Positions 43,580-54,197 of a stretch of 64,000 bases of DNA are shown here, piece by piece. The notes beneath the pieces are model-generated. The model was not told the origin of the DNA. It worked only from the letters and a program-made list of their open reading frames with translations, and made no database searches. The stretch is taken from assembly GCA_905147135.1 (NCBI GenBank), contig LR990043.1, positions 22,197,584-22,261,583 of the forward strand, read 5' to 3'. The stretch is from Blastobasis lacticolella (Eukaryota > Arthropoda > Insecta > Lepidoptera > Blastobasidae). The translations under genes were made by a program, and so were the position numbers. Numbering within the stretch: position 1 is the first letter of the stretch; each line of letters opens with the position of its first letter.

Positions 43580-45095
43580 AAAAAACGGCAGCCCTATTAT
43601 ATAGGTAGAGATTGATACCAACATCTTATAGATACCAAATCCAATATCACAAATACAAATTGCTAACTGAAATGATCAGTTCAACTCCAATGTCCATAAC
43701 AAGGCACTTACCTTCGCTACTTCGCTTGGGAATATCGATACGATTATTTACGGTATGAAGGTCATGTTGAAACCAAACAGAGAGAAACAGTACGAACAAA
43801 TGTATTTATTTAGCAAAGTTGTTTTTGTATTTGCTCCAAATACAACGGTTGGGGCATTATTTGATTGGTAACTGCTTCCCAACGAGATTCAAATCAGGTT
43901 CAACAATATTGGAGTTCGTGTCGGTACCCACAGACTTGCCTGTAGATATTGGTATGAGCCTGATCAAGATTTTGTTTGAGTTTCTTGTACATTCTATGTA
44001 GTGAAATAGCTTTCCCTGTAATTAACCCTTACCACTAATGGATGTCGTAGAGAGGTATGTGGGTGTTATGGGGCTGTGCCACCATCTCATGAGCCCAAGC
44101 CAAGCTCACCTGATGGTATTCACCGCACGTAAAAAGCCAACATTTGAACGAAAATGTCAAGGTCCTCTAGAAATATCGCGCTAAATGATAAACCGATCGC
44201 TGATAAACAGGAATTAGAATCACAATCGTCCACCCCTTTATAAATACTAGCTAACATTGCAAAATTTCATCATACTCCATTTTCATAAGTTAATAATTTC
44301 TTTTTAATATTCACATTGCATCATTCTACTAAACTCATCCGATCCCCGTTATTGAGGCCAGAAACATCTTCTCAGTCATCCGGACCCTCCCTTGTCCTAA
44401 ATTCCAGATCCAAATCCCCGACACCGCATCAGAATCAACTTTGATAATTGTCCCTGTGGGGAATGGGGATATGTCTTTCAAATCTTAACACAACCCCCCG
44501 AGGAGCGCCACCTCGTTCTTTGAACTTGCAATAACTTGTTTAATTTCGGCCGAAGATCGCGCCGGGAGTCCGTAATATGTTCCCGGTAGTGTTGGGCGCA
44601 TGTGAACGATTTATTCGAAACACTTACGAACTATTCGCTTCTAAAAGAGAGCTGATATCGTGATAGAGCCTATATAATATGATAGCCTGTAATATGTCCG
44701 AAATATTTGAATGAAAAATATCATACGGAGGATTTTTTAAAATACCGTCATAGGGCCGTAACTGTTCAACCAGTATCAGGGTCCCCAGGAAACCTCGGTC
44801 AATGACTTTATACCAACAGAAAAACTATTGCAGATACAGTAATTAAATAACAAAAGCTGCCACTTACAGATTTAATCCCAAGGGAACGGCGCATAAGAGG
44901 GGCAATAAAGCCGAAGCCGCCGGAAATCGCAAGAAAATCCAGTAAGTTTACAACAAGTTTAATGAAGACAAACAGTATAATTCGTTACCTAAAATGAAAA
45001 GGCATTCGAATGAAATAATCGTAAATGAAATAATTTTAATGAAAAATGTTCTGTCCATTGTCGGTTCTAAATCATTGAATTAAAAATCATCAAGG
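43580..45095. other. No gene recognised
   Basis: Unique DNA. 44090-44140 has a weak reverse-complement LINE 3' end block ('AGCTCACCTGATGGTATTCA'). Confidence 0.4.
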
Positions 45096-45100
45096 CGTTA

Positions 45101-45626
45101 TGTCCCGGTTGTGCTTACGCACGAGAGCTGGATCATGGTAAAGGCGGCCTTGACCATGATCCAGGATTTGGTAGATCAGGTAATTACAGTGGAGCAACTG
45201 CCATCGGACCTCCGGATTGGATAATTCATTCGCCTGAATGTGCAGGTTTCATTATGCTCACCGGAAGAGCATCGGTTAGCGTTCAACTAAATGTACTTAT
45301 GAATTAAATCACTTTTTGTACACTAGTTCCACTTTATAACACAATTTTATTAAATTGGAACCGGTTTCAAATTACTCATCTTCAGGCAATTCGAGTAATT
45401 CGAAACCGGTTGCAATTTAATAAAATTGTATTATAAAGTGGAACTAGTGTACAAAAAGTGATTTAATTCATAATAATGGAGTTCCATCATGAAGTGAGAA
45501 CACAAAGTGTTAAATATTTAAATGTACTTAGCTCAGAAAAGAGCCATTGATACATAACGGGACTGGAGTTCAATCCTGGTACCTTGGACGAGTCGGACCC
45601 CTTAACCATTATTCCACCGACACTCT
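45101..45626 (-). repeat. SINE B, split by a foldback element
   Basis: The distal part is at 45101-45299 ('GTCCCGGTTGTGCTTACGCA', 'TGACCATGATCCAGGATTTG'). The head part is at 45519-45626, with degenerate B box 'GAGTTCAATCCTGGTACC' and 'AACCATTATTCCACCGACAC' as the A-box side. Confidence 0.82.
45300..45518. mobile_element. Foldback element with 12-bp TSD inside SINE B
   Basis: Arms 45300-45377 and 45393-45470 (78 nt each) are near-perfect reverse complements around a 15-nt loop, followed by a unique 48-nt tail to 45518. The 12-bp TAAATGTACTTA occurs at 45288-45299 and 45519-45530, so the element inserted in the SINE and duplicated its target. Near the loop the arms carry CCGGTTTC/GAAACCGG, and on minus CTGAAGATGAG. 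No ORF. Confidence 0.88.
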
Positions 45627-45639
45627 CCAAGTCTGTTCG

Positions 45640-47200
45640 AATCATTCGAATAATTATTGAATGTCTTTTTTTAAATCGCCCATCACTAGTTCCCGGTGAA
45701 TATTCTACCGGATCCAGGTAGGAGGAACTTCGCTGGTGTTTTTTACGCGTACCTTTTTGCCTACTTGTTCGGAAGACGTGACGTTTAATATGGCCCGGTG
45801 GCGGGTAAATCGCGATCTTTTTATGCGCAGTACGTGGAGGGCTCCCGTGTTGTTTTCTCACTCCGACAGTCGGTTTATCGTTTGTTTCGGGCGTTTCCGC
45901 TGCCGTAACTTTTGTATCAATGATTTCATTCCGCTTAGATTCAACAATATTGGGGGGAACAACTTTATCCGCTGTTTACGGATCAGCGTTTAGTATCATT
46001 GCTGTATCACTTCCGTTTTTCGTTTGTGAGGATTTTTGCTTTAAAATTTCAATATTTAAGGTAGGTAATGGCACTAAACTGGATGGCCAGAGACGTCTAT
46101 GTACATACACTTTTACCTATTTATAAGTAAGTTTCATATCAAATCTAGGACATTTCACGGTCACGTCTAAAGCAACGATCATTCTTCTATATTCATGCGA
46201 AAAATATTTATCATCAATTTGGCAAGAAGAGCAAGACCCCTGCCTTATACAAGGGTATGATATCGTGTAATAATAAAGGAACTGCTAGGTATTTACATAA
46301 TTTATGTCCAAACACAAAACAACAAAGAACATGTAGCTAAATGAACCTCAAGTCCAGACACTGTAGAGAAAAACGTCGAAGTGGGGAGCTGAAAGTCCGA
46401 GGGACAAATAAGGAATTATGTCGCGGATGGAGCGCCCTCGAGGCCGGACCTCTGATTCGATTTGCGAAGCCCACCGAGCCCTGTCCACATAAGTGTTTTA
46501 GACCCTTTCCTAACTAAGGGCCCCAATATATACTCATACCTACAGCTAGAGGCGTTCAGCAAATGTAAGTCCATAGCAACGCATTCGGAAAAGTTATTAC
46601 CTGACACAAAAATGTCTACTAGCTCTTCACTTTTTAACAGTTAACGTTTACAATAACAATGCTCCAATTAAGAAATAAATGTGAACGGAAATAAACAAAA
46701 TCGGAAACGAAATACAAACGTAAAGTGGTTAACGTTCGAAACGAGTCAGTTTTGTTTTGAAGGAAAATTCCTCGACACTAATTGATTAACAACAACTTAA
46801 TACTGGGGAATGACAACAAATATTTAACTACTGGAAACTGAAGCCTTTGGAATGAAACAAAATAACAGTAACTAAAGTCGACAAATAGAGTGGCACAAGT
46901 TGGAATGTGATTAAAATGGTAATTTATTCAAGAACTCAAATTGGGAATCGATGATGTACAAAGTGCTCCGACTCTGTCTTAGTACACGACAGCGTTATGG
47001 AGATTCCTCGTGAAATATTATCAAACTTTCAACGAAATTATGCGAATGATTTACGCCGGAATAATATTGGGAGTACATGGGAGGTTCGGATCTTGAAATA
47101 TATTGGCAATTTGAGGGATTTCACGGGTCAACTTTGTCGATTCCGGCGCGAACGTTCGAGGCATTATGTGCCGATGTGTTTTTCGATTAATCATCTATTT
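45640..47200. other. No gene or repeat recognised
   Basis: Contains medium-length open frames on both strands (45736-45993 plus, 45487-45861 minus), but none with domains. The minus frame partly covers the SINE head. Confidence 0.4.
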
Positions 47201-47204
47201 GGCA

Positions 47205-47523
47205 GAGCGTCGGTAGCCGGGCGGTTGAGTATCCAAGTCGCAAGCGAGAGGTACCGGGTTCGAATCGGGTGACTATTTTCTGAGTTATGTACATTAGTTA
47301 AACACTAACCGATGATGAAAACATCGTGATGAAACCTGCAAATTCAGGCAACTGAATTTGTAACCATGATCCAATCTGGTCAGGTTCCCAGGTAGCAGGG
47401 CCACGGAGGTCAGATGGTAGTCGCCCCACTGTAATTACCTGATCGGCAAATCCTGGATCATGGTCAAGGCGGACCCCGGGTTCTCGTTCTCGAAAGCACA
47501 ACCGGGACATTAACGCCAAGGTG
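47205..47523 (+). repeat. SINE B, nearly full length
   Basis: Head 'GAGCGTCGGTAGCCGGGCGG', B box 'GGGTTCGAATCGGG', then a 21-bp deletion relative to 5361-5672. The body runs to 'CACAACCGGGACATTAACGC' at about 47500-47519, which defines the usual 3' end. Confidence 0.85.
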
Positions 47524-47529
47524 ATAAAT

Positions 47530-49045
47530 TTTGCAGTAAAAAGCAGATATTTAACGAATTATGTCAGTAAAAGAGAAAAGATGATGAATCCATTTGTTAC
47601 AACCCGTTTGTACGTTACCATTTACAAACCGCATATCCGTATCGCGTCAGTTTGTAAAGGCTAGACAGATTCAATACCACATAGAAGATACTATCTCATT
47701 TGAATTTTTCCAATTCCATTATACATACACGAAACTCGTACTTTTGTCTCACAGGAGGCGTAGGAAAAGCCTATCCAAGAGTCGATCCGAACACGAAAAA
47801 TTCACTTCGCCAAATCACAGTCCGTAACCGTTCACTCTACAGATACACTTATCTTCAAAAAACAAGCCGAGACACCCACACCAATTTCAGCACCGTTAAT
47901 CACTTATTCGCAGCTACAAAACGTACCAACAACACTCCCTCGTTCTAAAATAAACACTATATCAGGACGCAAATTGCCTACGCCACGGCCCACGTGCGCG
48001 CGAAAACACCTAAACTTGTTCCGCAAGTGGCGCACTCAATTTTCAAGATCATCTCAGACGCACGAGCACTCCCTAACGACTTACCAACGCATTTTCCCCT
48101 CACAAGAAAATTACATAACTTCGCCCCAGTCGGCCTAAGGCATCACGATTATTATCCGAATGGGCCCGCAATGAGGTTCAAACTACACACGAGCGCGCAA
48201 CGTCAGATAGCCTTGAGATACACAAACATATTTTATGCATATTTGCGTGGAATAAACAAAAAAAAGGTCTGCAATTCGCGAGGATTCTTGCCTGGGTTGT
48301 TTTTCCGCGTTAGCCTCGTCTCCCGTCTCTTTTTGTTCCATAATGCGTGTTCATTTCGTTGAGTTTTGTCGTGATTCCCTGGTAAGATAAAGCGGGTAGG
48401 GCCGCGCGGGCTGATTTTTAATATATGACTTTCCTTTAGAGATAAAACTCAGGTTCTTTCCGTCCTTATTCAGGTCGAAGTGCCTGGAGTTAGGGGTAAT
48501 GGGTGTCGATCTTGTTAGTGGGAATGTTGGGCATTTGTTTCTACATTGTTGATTTACTTAAGTAGATACGTTCAATGTACACATGTACTTTTTACGAGGA
48601 ATATAACCAATTTAGACATGTTTCTCCTTGAAAAATAATCTTCTCATGCCCAATTAAAAATACGAAGATGGTTAAATAAATCTATGTTTGCCAGAAAAAA
48701 GTTATTTTGAGGCTGAGCTTGAGAACGTGCCTTCTGCCTACAACTGGAGGGAGATCCAATCTTTCTCAATGCGGATAGGATGACGGTAACCCTGAAACCG
48801 AGCTACAATATGGCCGGTCTTAAGTTTAATAAGCTTGTTGGAACTAATCATAAGTGCAGTAATAAACGTGTAGTAAATAACCACGAAAGACTTAAAGCCT
48901 ATATAATAATGAGTGCTGCTTAGTAAACACGTGAAAACTGTCTTTACTTTCTGAAACCATTCACAGAAGCGTAGTAACTCGTTTACGTCGCCACTAACAA
49001 TATGACGTCACAAGTATGGGTATACTATACATCCAACAGTACAGT
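47530..49045. other. No gene recognised
   Basis: An open frame of 122 codons (47994-48362) lies in GC-richer DNA beginning near a CACGTG. It shows no domain, no codon bias I can judge and no splice context, so I do not call it. Confidence 0.35.
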
Positions 49046-49054
49046 ACTACCTGT

Positions 49055-49180
49055 ACTCCTTCAAGGCTAGAGTGAATAGGCTGTTCCTAGACAGGCATGC
49101 TCCACTTTCGGCCGCATCATCGTTTCCCATTATAGGTGAAACGTCAGCCAAATGCCTGCCTAGTCTTCTGTCATCTTGGC
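49055..49180 (+). pseudogene. LINE ORF2 C-terminal fragment
   Basis: Plus frame 'SFKARVNRLFLDRHAPLSAA' followed by 'SSFPIIGETSAKCLPS'. The best-kept of the three 'FKARVNRLF' fragments. Followed at 49196-49220 by a SINE B scrap ('ACCATGATCCAGGATTTGGC'). Confidence 0.65.
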
Positions 49181-49330
49181 GATAAATTTCTAGTGAACCA
49201 TGATCCAGGATTTGGCAGCCGACGGCCACTAGGCAACCAACGCTCCACTACTCCTAGTAAATAGGAAAAATATACATACTTATTATTGATATTTTATATA
49301 TTTTATAGCGGGCGATACTCATGAGTCAGT

Positions 49331-49368
49331 CAGTCTAGATATACTGCCATGACAGTCTAGATATACTG
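49331..49368. repeat. 16-bp direct repeat, 22-bp period
   Basis: CAGTCTAGATATACTG occurs at 49331-49346 and 49353-49368. Two exact copies, not part of a recognised element. Confidence 0.85.
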
Positions 49369-49549
49369 ACTTGAAGTGCCGTCGAACCTTTCGCCATCAT
49401 CTCCAGCATTCCTAGCCGATCCGACGAAATCGATATATCACCCTGTTTTTTCTCACAGTGAATAAATTTGTTTGGATGTTTGGCAAAAAGCGGGATAAGT
49501 GTCAGCTATTTACATTCTAAATGCGCGGGAGACGACGCAGAGTGGAGAG

Positions 49550-49557
49550 TGACGTCA
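49550..49557. promoter_or_regulatory. CRE-like octamer TGACGTCA
   Basis: A perfect palindromic CRE/ATF-type site in a GC-richer unique stretch (49380-49680), followed by ATAAATATGG. Further perfect octamers lie at 4753, 11568, 43286, 49003 and 52802. Function is inferred from the word only. Confidence 0.3.
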
Positions 49558-50029
49558 TAAATATGGTGATAGTGATCGATCCGAGCATTATGCCTCGCGA
49601 ATACACTTTTGCCGATAATAAAAACGTCTCCAAAGCTTTTTATGGCGCTAACTGCCTCCGTTGTTTAAGAAGGTACGTTACTATTTATTTAGTGTAGTAG
49701 GGGTGGTGAAATGGCGTTTTAGACCACTAAAACGGCAACCCTTAAACTAGTAACAGAGGATCCGATTCGGCTGGAGCCGAACAACCGTCGGTTGCAGTCG
49801 ATACTAATCCTTACGGTGGAACGAATAAAGTCGGTAGAGTAATAAGTATAATAAACTGAGTTAACTTGAAAATATATTCAGTAATTATACTTAATAATCC
49901 TGTACGATAATTAATTGACGTATAATTACAACAGTGTCAAATCAAAAATGTACGCCGCACACCGATATGACACACCAACATACAAACATTAAATTATTCA
50001 ATAATAGGGTAAAATTAAATATAAAAATA

Positions 50030-50470
50030 GGACAAATTCACACAGTGCCATCTAGCCCCAAAGTAAGCATAGCTTGTGTTATGGGTGTTAGATAACTGAT
50101 AAACTACTTCTTTTTTATACATACTACACCCAGACCCGTAATAAAAATTTAAAATCATCATTACAATTTCTGCTCGACCGGGAATCGAAACCGGGACCTC
50201 AAAGTCAAAGTCAAAGTCAAAGTCAAATAATTTTTATTCAATTTAGGTTTACAAAACTCTTATGAACGTCATAAAACACAAAATAATGTTTACAAATAAC
50301 ATTTAGAAAAATAGGGCTGCGGGCCGTGGCAACATTGAGCCGGTGTGCCTTCCAGACATTATTAGTCCCAGATTGGACTGACTGTCACTGTCACCTTGAC
50401 AGTTTGACTTACCGCCCGAATCAACGTGCGTGGCGACCGACATGTTAACCAACTGAACCACTCAGGTCGT
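50030..50470 (-). repeat. SINE A, split by a LINE tail element
   Basis: Tail and body at 50030-50200 ('CACAGTGCCATCTAGCCCCA' to 'GGAATCGAAACCGGGACCTC'); head remainder at 50428-50470 ('GTGGCGACCGACATGTTAAC', 'CTGAACCACTCAGGTCG'). Confidence 0.83.
50201..50427 (-). mobile_element. LINE 3' end with (GACTTT)n tail in SINE A
   Basis: Begins on plus with four AAAGTC units (50201-50224), the 3' tail of a minus-strand element. The body 'AATTTAGGTTTACAAAACTC', 'GGCAACATTGAGCCGGTG' and 'CCTTCCAGACATTATTAGTC' resembles 3' UTRs of lepidopteran LINEs with this hexamer tail. A clean target duplication is not visible; a few SINE bases may be lost at the junction. Confidence 0.65.
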
Positions 50471-50496
50471 CAAATATATTTCGTTCCTTTATATGT

Positions 50497-50755
50497 TTGG
50501 CCGTGTGGTGACCAGCAGAGTAGAATAGCACCAACCCCTTACGCTCATGGGTGTCGTACAAGGTGACTAATGTTTTCGAGGCAAAAGATCAAAAGTCTCC
50601 GTAGTCTGAAAAATGGGCAGCAGCATTTTCCATTGTTATATTTAAACACTGCGATCTCCAACCCGTCTGCCAAGCGTGGAGATTATGGCAATAACCTCCC
50701 CTTTTGTGGGAGAGGCCCTAAGTCCTGCAGTGGATTGTTACGGGCTGTGATGATG
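50497..50755 (+). repeat. SINE C, full length
   Basis: 'TTGGCCGTGTGGTGACCAGC' to 'TTACGGGCTGTGATGATGAT'. Nearly identical in structure to 51751-52010 but in the opposite orientation. Confidence 0.87.
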
Positions 50756-51090
50756 ATATGTTTGTGGAAGTAACTAGATACTATAATCGATATTAGCCGC
50801 CATTGAAGCCATGGAAGTATCGATCAATACAGTTCCTCCTCTGGATTATAATATTGAAAAGTAAATTTGCGGTGAACTTTAGATTCACGTTTAAATTTTA
50901 AAATGGACGCCTTACGAAACAAAGTTCTTGAATAAAATATTTTCAATCAGAATATCTAATGTTTTATTACGCAACTTCTACGTGTAAGTGGATTTGTGGT
51001 TCTTTATGTAGGCACTCCTTTTTGAGTAGATTTTTGTGAAACTTGAAAATGTTTTATGAAGCTAAGTAATATAAAATAAATAAATAAATA

Positions 51091-51299
51091 ATTTGTGGAC
51101 AAATTCACACAGCGCCATCTAGCCCCAAACTAAGCAAAGCTTGTACTATGGGTGCTAGATAACTGATATAGTACTTAAATACTTTTTTTAAATACATACT
51201 TATTATACATAGAACACCCAGACCCGTAACAGAAATTAAAATTCATCATTTAAATTTCTGCCCGGCCGGGAATCGAACCCGGGACCTCTTGCGTGGCAC
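51091..51299 (-). repeat. SINE A, head truncated
   Basis: Tail 'CACAGCGCCATCTAGCCCC' to 'GCCCGGCCGGGAATCGAACC', with intact B box; the A-box end is missing beyond 'GCGTGGCA'. Preceded by an (AAAT)n tail at 51074-51090. Confidence 0.87.
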
Positions 51300-51384
51300 T
51301 AACTGGAGTATGTCGCATTGATATAACCAGAAATATGATAATATTAAGTCAATACTAATACAATTGAACGGCATTAAATCCTGA

Positions 51385-51607
51385 CGACCTGAGTGGTGTT
51401 GGTAAACACGCCACGCAAAGGTCACGGGTTCGGTTCCCGGCCGAACAGAAATTGAAATGATGAATTTTAGTTTCTGTTACGGGTCTGGGTGTTGTATGTA
51501 TAATAAGTATGTGTTTAAAAATATATAAGTAGTTTATCATTTCTCTGGCACTCAAAACAAAAGTTTTGTTTACTTTGGGACTTGATGGTGCTGTGTGAAG
51601 TGTCCAA
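51385..51607 (+). repeat. SINE A, full length
   Basis: 'CGACCTGAGTGG' head, B box 'GGTTCGGTTCCC' (one change), body to 'GCTGTGTGAAGTGTCC'. Lies head to head with the previous copy, 85 bp away. Confidence 0.87.
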
Positions 51608-51750
51608 GTATATATTTATATCTATAAAATCAATAACTTTTATGAGTTCACTAGTGATGTCGTAATTTCACTAGTGTTTTTACAAAGCGTAAAGGAGTAT
51701 TGCAGGGCTCCGTCAACGTCACGTTATGAAATGGTAACAAACTGCGGTTT

Positions 51751-52010
51751 CATCATCACAGCCCGTAACAGTCCACTGCAGGACTTAGGGCCTCTCCCAC
51801 GAAAGGGGAGGTTATTGCCATAATCTCCACGCTTGGCAGGCGGGTTGGAGATCGCAGTGTTTAAATATAACAATGGAAAATGCTGCTGCCCATTTTTCAT
51901 ACTACGGAGACTTTTGATCTTTTGCCTCGAAAACATTAGTCGCCTTGTACGACACCCACGAGCGTAAGGGGTTGGTGCTATTCTACTCTGCCGGTCACCA
52001 CACGACCACC
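51751..52010 (-). mobile_element. SINE C, full length, with TSD
   Basis: Flanked by ACAAACTGCGGTTT (51737-51750) and ACAAACTGCAATTT (52011-52024): 12 of 14 identical, the first 9 exact. Complete from the 'GTCGTGTGGTGACCGGCAGA' start on minus to the GATGATG end. Confidence 0.85.
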
Positions 52011-52478
52011 ACAAACTGCAATTTAAAAAGGCACAATTACAATATTCGGTTTTGTATTAACTCACTAGAGGAGTCTAAACGATCACGATTTTGGCAATGT
52101 CTCTGCAACATACAAGAATAACAGTCCATAAAAAAATATAGCGTAACCGGGTGCCTATCGGCTTTTGCGACTGTGGAAGACCTTGCTCAAACATGCTCCA
52201 TCAAAGGTATTTGGAGACATACCTAGCTAGTAAATCCACACATACGTTCATTCAAATCGCAATACAAAAGAGAAGTACCTGTTGAGGATCTGCAGTCGTT
52301 TCAAAAGCCCTTTATTTCCCCGGGACCCTATTACCAAGCTTCCGGTGTGTGCCTGTAATTCGTGCAATTTTCACTTTCAAATTTCGGCTTGAATCTATGT
52401 CCGCGTTTCACCATACAATCTACTCCTAGCTATTTTTTAATCAGGTGAGATAGACAGGCACGTCAACCAACCTGTTTA

Positions 52479-52600
52479 GGTCACTTGGTCCGACAATCAA
52501 CAAGTCGATCTGATAATCGACAAATTGGTTCGACAATCGACAAATTGGTACGACATCCACTATGTGGTCCGCCCATTGACGAGTCGGTCGACAATTCGAC
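52479..52600. repeat. Degenerate minisatellite, unit about 20 bp
   Basis: Repeats of 'TTGGT.CGACAATCGACAAA' type: 'CTTGGTCCGACAATCAACAA', 'AATTGGTTCGACAATCGAC' and 'AAATTGGTACGACATCCAC', with later diverged units. Five to six copies. Confidence 0.7.
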
Positions 52601-52929
52601 GAACAAATCTTTTTTCCACTTAGTCCGACAGCTTGACCACAAAAAACACAAACATATACCTTTATCTTTTACACATTAATACATGATAAAATATTCCTTT
52701 GTACCTTCGCCAACCTTCTATTGTTTTCGTATAATACTCATATAATCCTCATCAGCAATTAAAAAGAGAATTAAACAATAACTCAGATTAAGGATGTCTA
52801 GTGACGTCACAGGCTCGGCGGGGATTAACCCATGAAAGTCGGCCCGAAATAATTGCCTCGCCGCCGCCAACCGCAAATTGCGTGGAATTAAAACATCACC
52901 CTGTGAAAGTGTCGCTGTAGAACGGTTAG

Positions 52930-52997
52930 TGGGTATGGAAGCTGCTTGTTATGTTATGTTTTATAAGCAATAAAGTGTTTATCTATCTATTTATCTG
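52930..52997 (+). repeat. LINE tail with (TATC)n
   Basis: 'AAGCAATAAAGTGTTTATCT' followed by ATCTATTTATC. Same ending as 21880-22118. Confidence 0.65.
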
Positions 52998-53049
52998 CTT
53001 TTTAACCAACGAGGAAAAAATCTGGGATGTTTATTTACCATTTTACCAC

Positions 53050-53160
53050 TATCATTTATTTACCCATTTATTGTGCACAATGTAAGTTACAATAATATGA
53101 TCATAAAGATAACAATCACATAAGGCACAGCTTATTTCCAAAAATGTCTTACAGATGTTT
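53050..53160 (-). repeat. LINE 3' tail
   Basis: 'TTATTTACCCATTTATTGTG', 'CACAATGTAAGTTACAATAA' and 'AGGCACAGCTTATTTCC' parallel 57055-57150. The AT-rich start is the tail in reverse complement. Confidence 0.55.
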
Positions 53161-53249
53161 TAAGTTTGACGTATGTATCTGTCGCCCTGTGTATGTGTGG
53201 AGATGTGTATCTGGCTGTGGCATCGTAGTTCCCGTATAGGGCGGTAAAC

Positions 53250-53560
53250 GAGCAAGCGCACTCGCATCAATGTACCAATGTCTCTTTTCTGAGTTATGTA
53301 CATAAGTTGAATACTAACCGATGCTCTTACGGTAAGGAAAAACATCGTGATGAAACCTAAACAATTAGTCGACTGAATGTGTTCCATACCAGACCATGAT
53401 CCAATCTGAGCCGATTCCCCAGTTAACAGGGTCACGGAGGTCAGATAACAGATGCTCCACTGTAATTACATGATCTACCAAATCCTGGATCATGGTTAAG
53501 TTGTACCCCGGGCCCTCGTAGCGAGAGCACAGCCGGGACATTAAGGCCAACATGACTGAC
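53250..53560 (+). repeat. SINE B, degenerate head
   Basis: Body 'TTCTGAGTTATGTACATAAG' to 'CACAGCCGGGACATTAAGGC'. The tRNA-like head is missing or unrecognisable; 53165-53245 upstream is a minus copy of the repeat at 39425-39640. Confidence 0.82.
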
Positions 53561-53889
53561 ACTGAGAGCAAGCCGACACCAAACGATAAATGGTCTCCGC
53601 TAATCATAGACCTTATTTCTGCTTCAGATATCTTCATTTGTGATCGTATCACGTAGAGAAGCTCAGAGCCTAAGCCTTTATTTAATGACTATTAGTGTAC
53701 GATGGAAAGGGCTATTTCCTTCTTCTGAAAAGACAACTGTACGTGAATGTTAGTGCCTACCACACAATGAATGTGCCTCCATATTTACTTACTTCGCTGA
53801 CTCACAGACCCCAAGTAGATCCGACATTCGCTGTTGATCTCTATCCTCACACCAGGGAGTTCATCCTCACACCTTGGAGCCTTGGTCGC

Positions 53890-54134
53890 GAACTGTGCGG
53901 TTCCAAAGGAACTTTCTCCCACGCACACTAAGGTTGTGCAATGAACTACCTGGAGAGGTTTTCCCTGGAGAGTACAACATGGAGTTCTTCAAGAAAGGAG
54001 TTAAAAGGTTTTTACGAGGTCGGCAACGCGTGGGTGATGCCCCTGGTATTGCAAACGTCCATAGGCTGCGGTGACTGCTTACCATCAGACAGGCCGCAAG
54101 CTTGTTTGCTACCTAAGTGCTATAAAAAAAAAAA
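53890..54134 (+). pseudogene. LINE ORF2 C-terminus and 3' UTR with poly(A)
   Basis: The plus frame reads 'NFLPRTLRLCNELPGEVFPG' then 'YNMEFFKKGVKRFLRGRQRV' and a stop, followed by 'CAGGCCGCAAGC' and an A-run at 54124-54134. It is the longest and least damaged of the three related copies (31945, 35693). Trp of the 'LRLWN' block is Cys here. Confidence 0.8.
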
Positions 54135-54154
54135 ACCTGCGCGATTTGTTTCTA

Positions 54155-54197
54155 TAAGTTATGAATATGGAGTTCAATTCTCCATATTCGTAACTTA
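54155..54197. repeat. 18-bp inverted repeat, 7-nt loop
   Basis: Arms TAAGTTATGAATATGGAG (54155-54172) and 54180-54197, 17 of 18 complementary. Sits 20 bp after the LINE poly(A). Confidence 0.9.

Noticed and set aside
45300..45470. Hammerhead ribozyme
   Set aside because: The minus core reads CTGAAGATGAG rather than CTGATGA, so the catalytic core is not canonical. Kept only as a hint in the finding.
45487..45861. 124-codon minus open frame as a gene
   Set aside because: Part of it covers the head of SINE B and the rest has no motif.
47994..48362. 122-codon plus open frame as a gene
   Set aside because: No family, splice or repeat support. It may be chance in GC-richer DNA.
52479..52600. CRISPR-like array
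   Set aside because: The units are degenerate 20-bp tandem repeats without regular unique spacers, in animal DNA.
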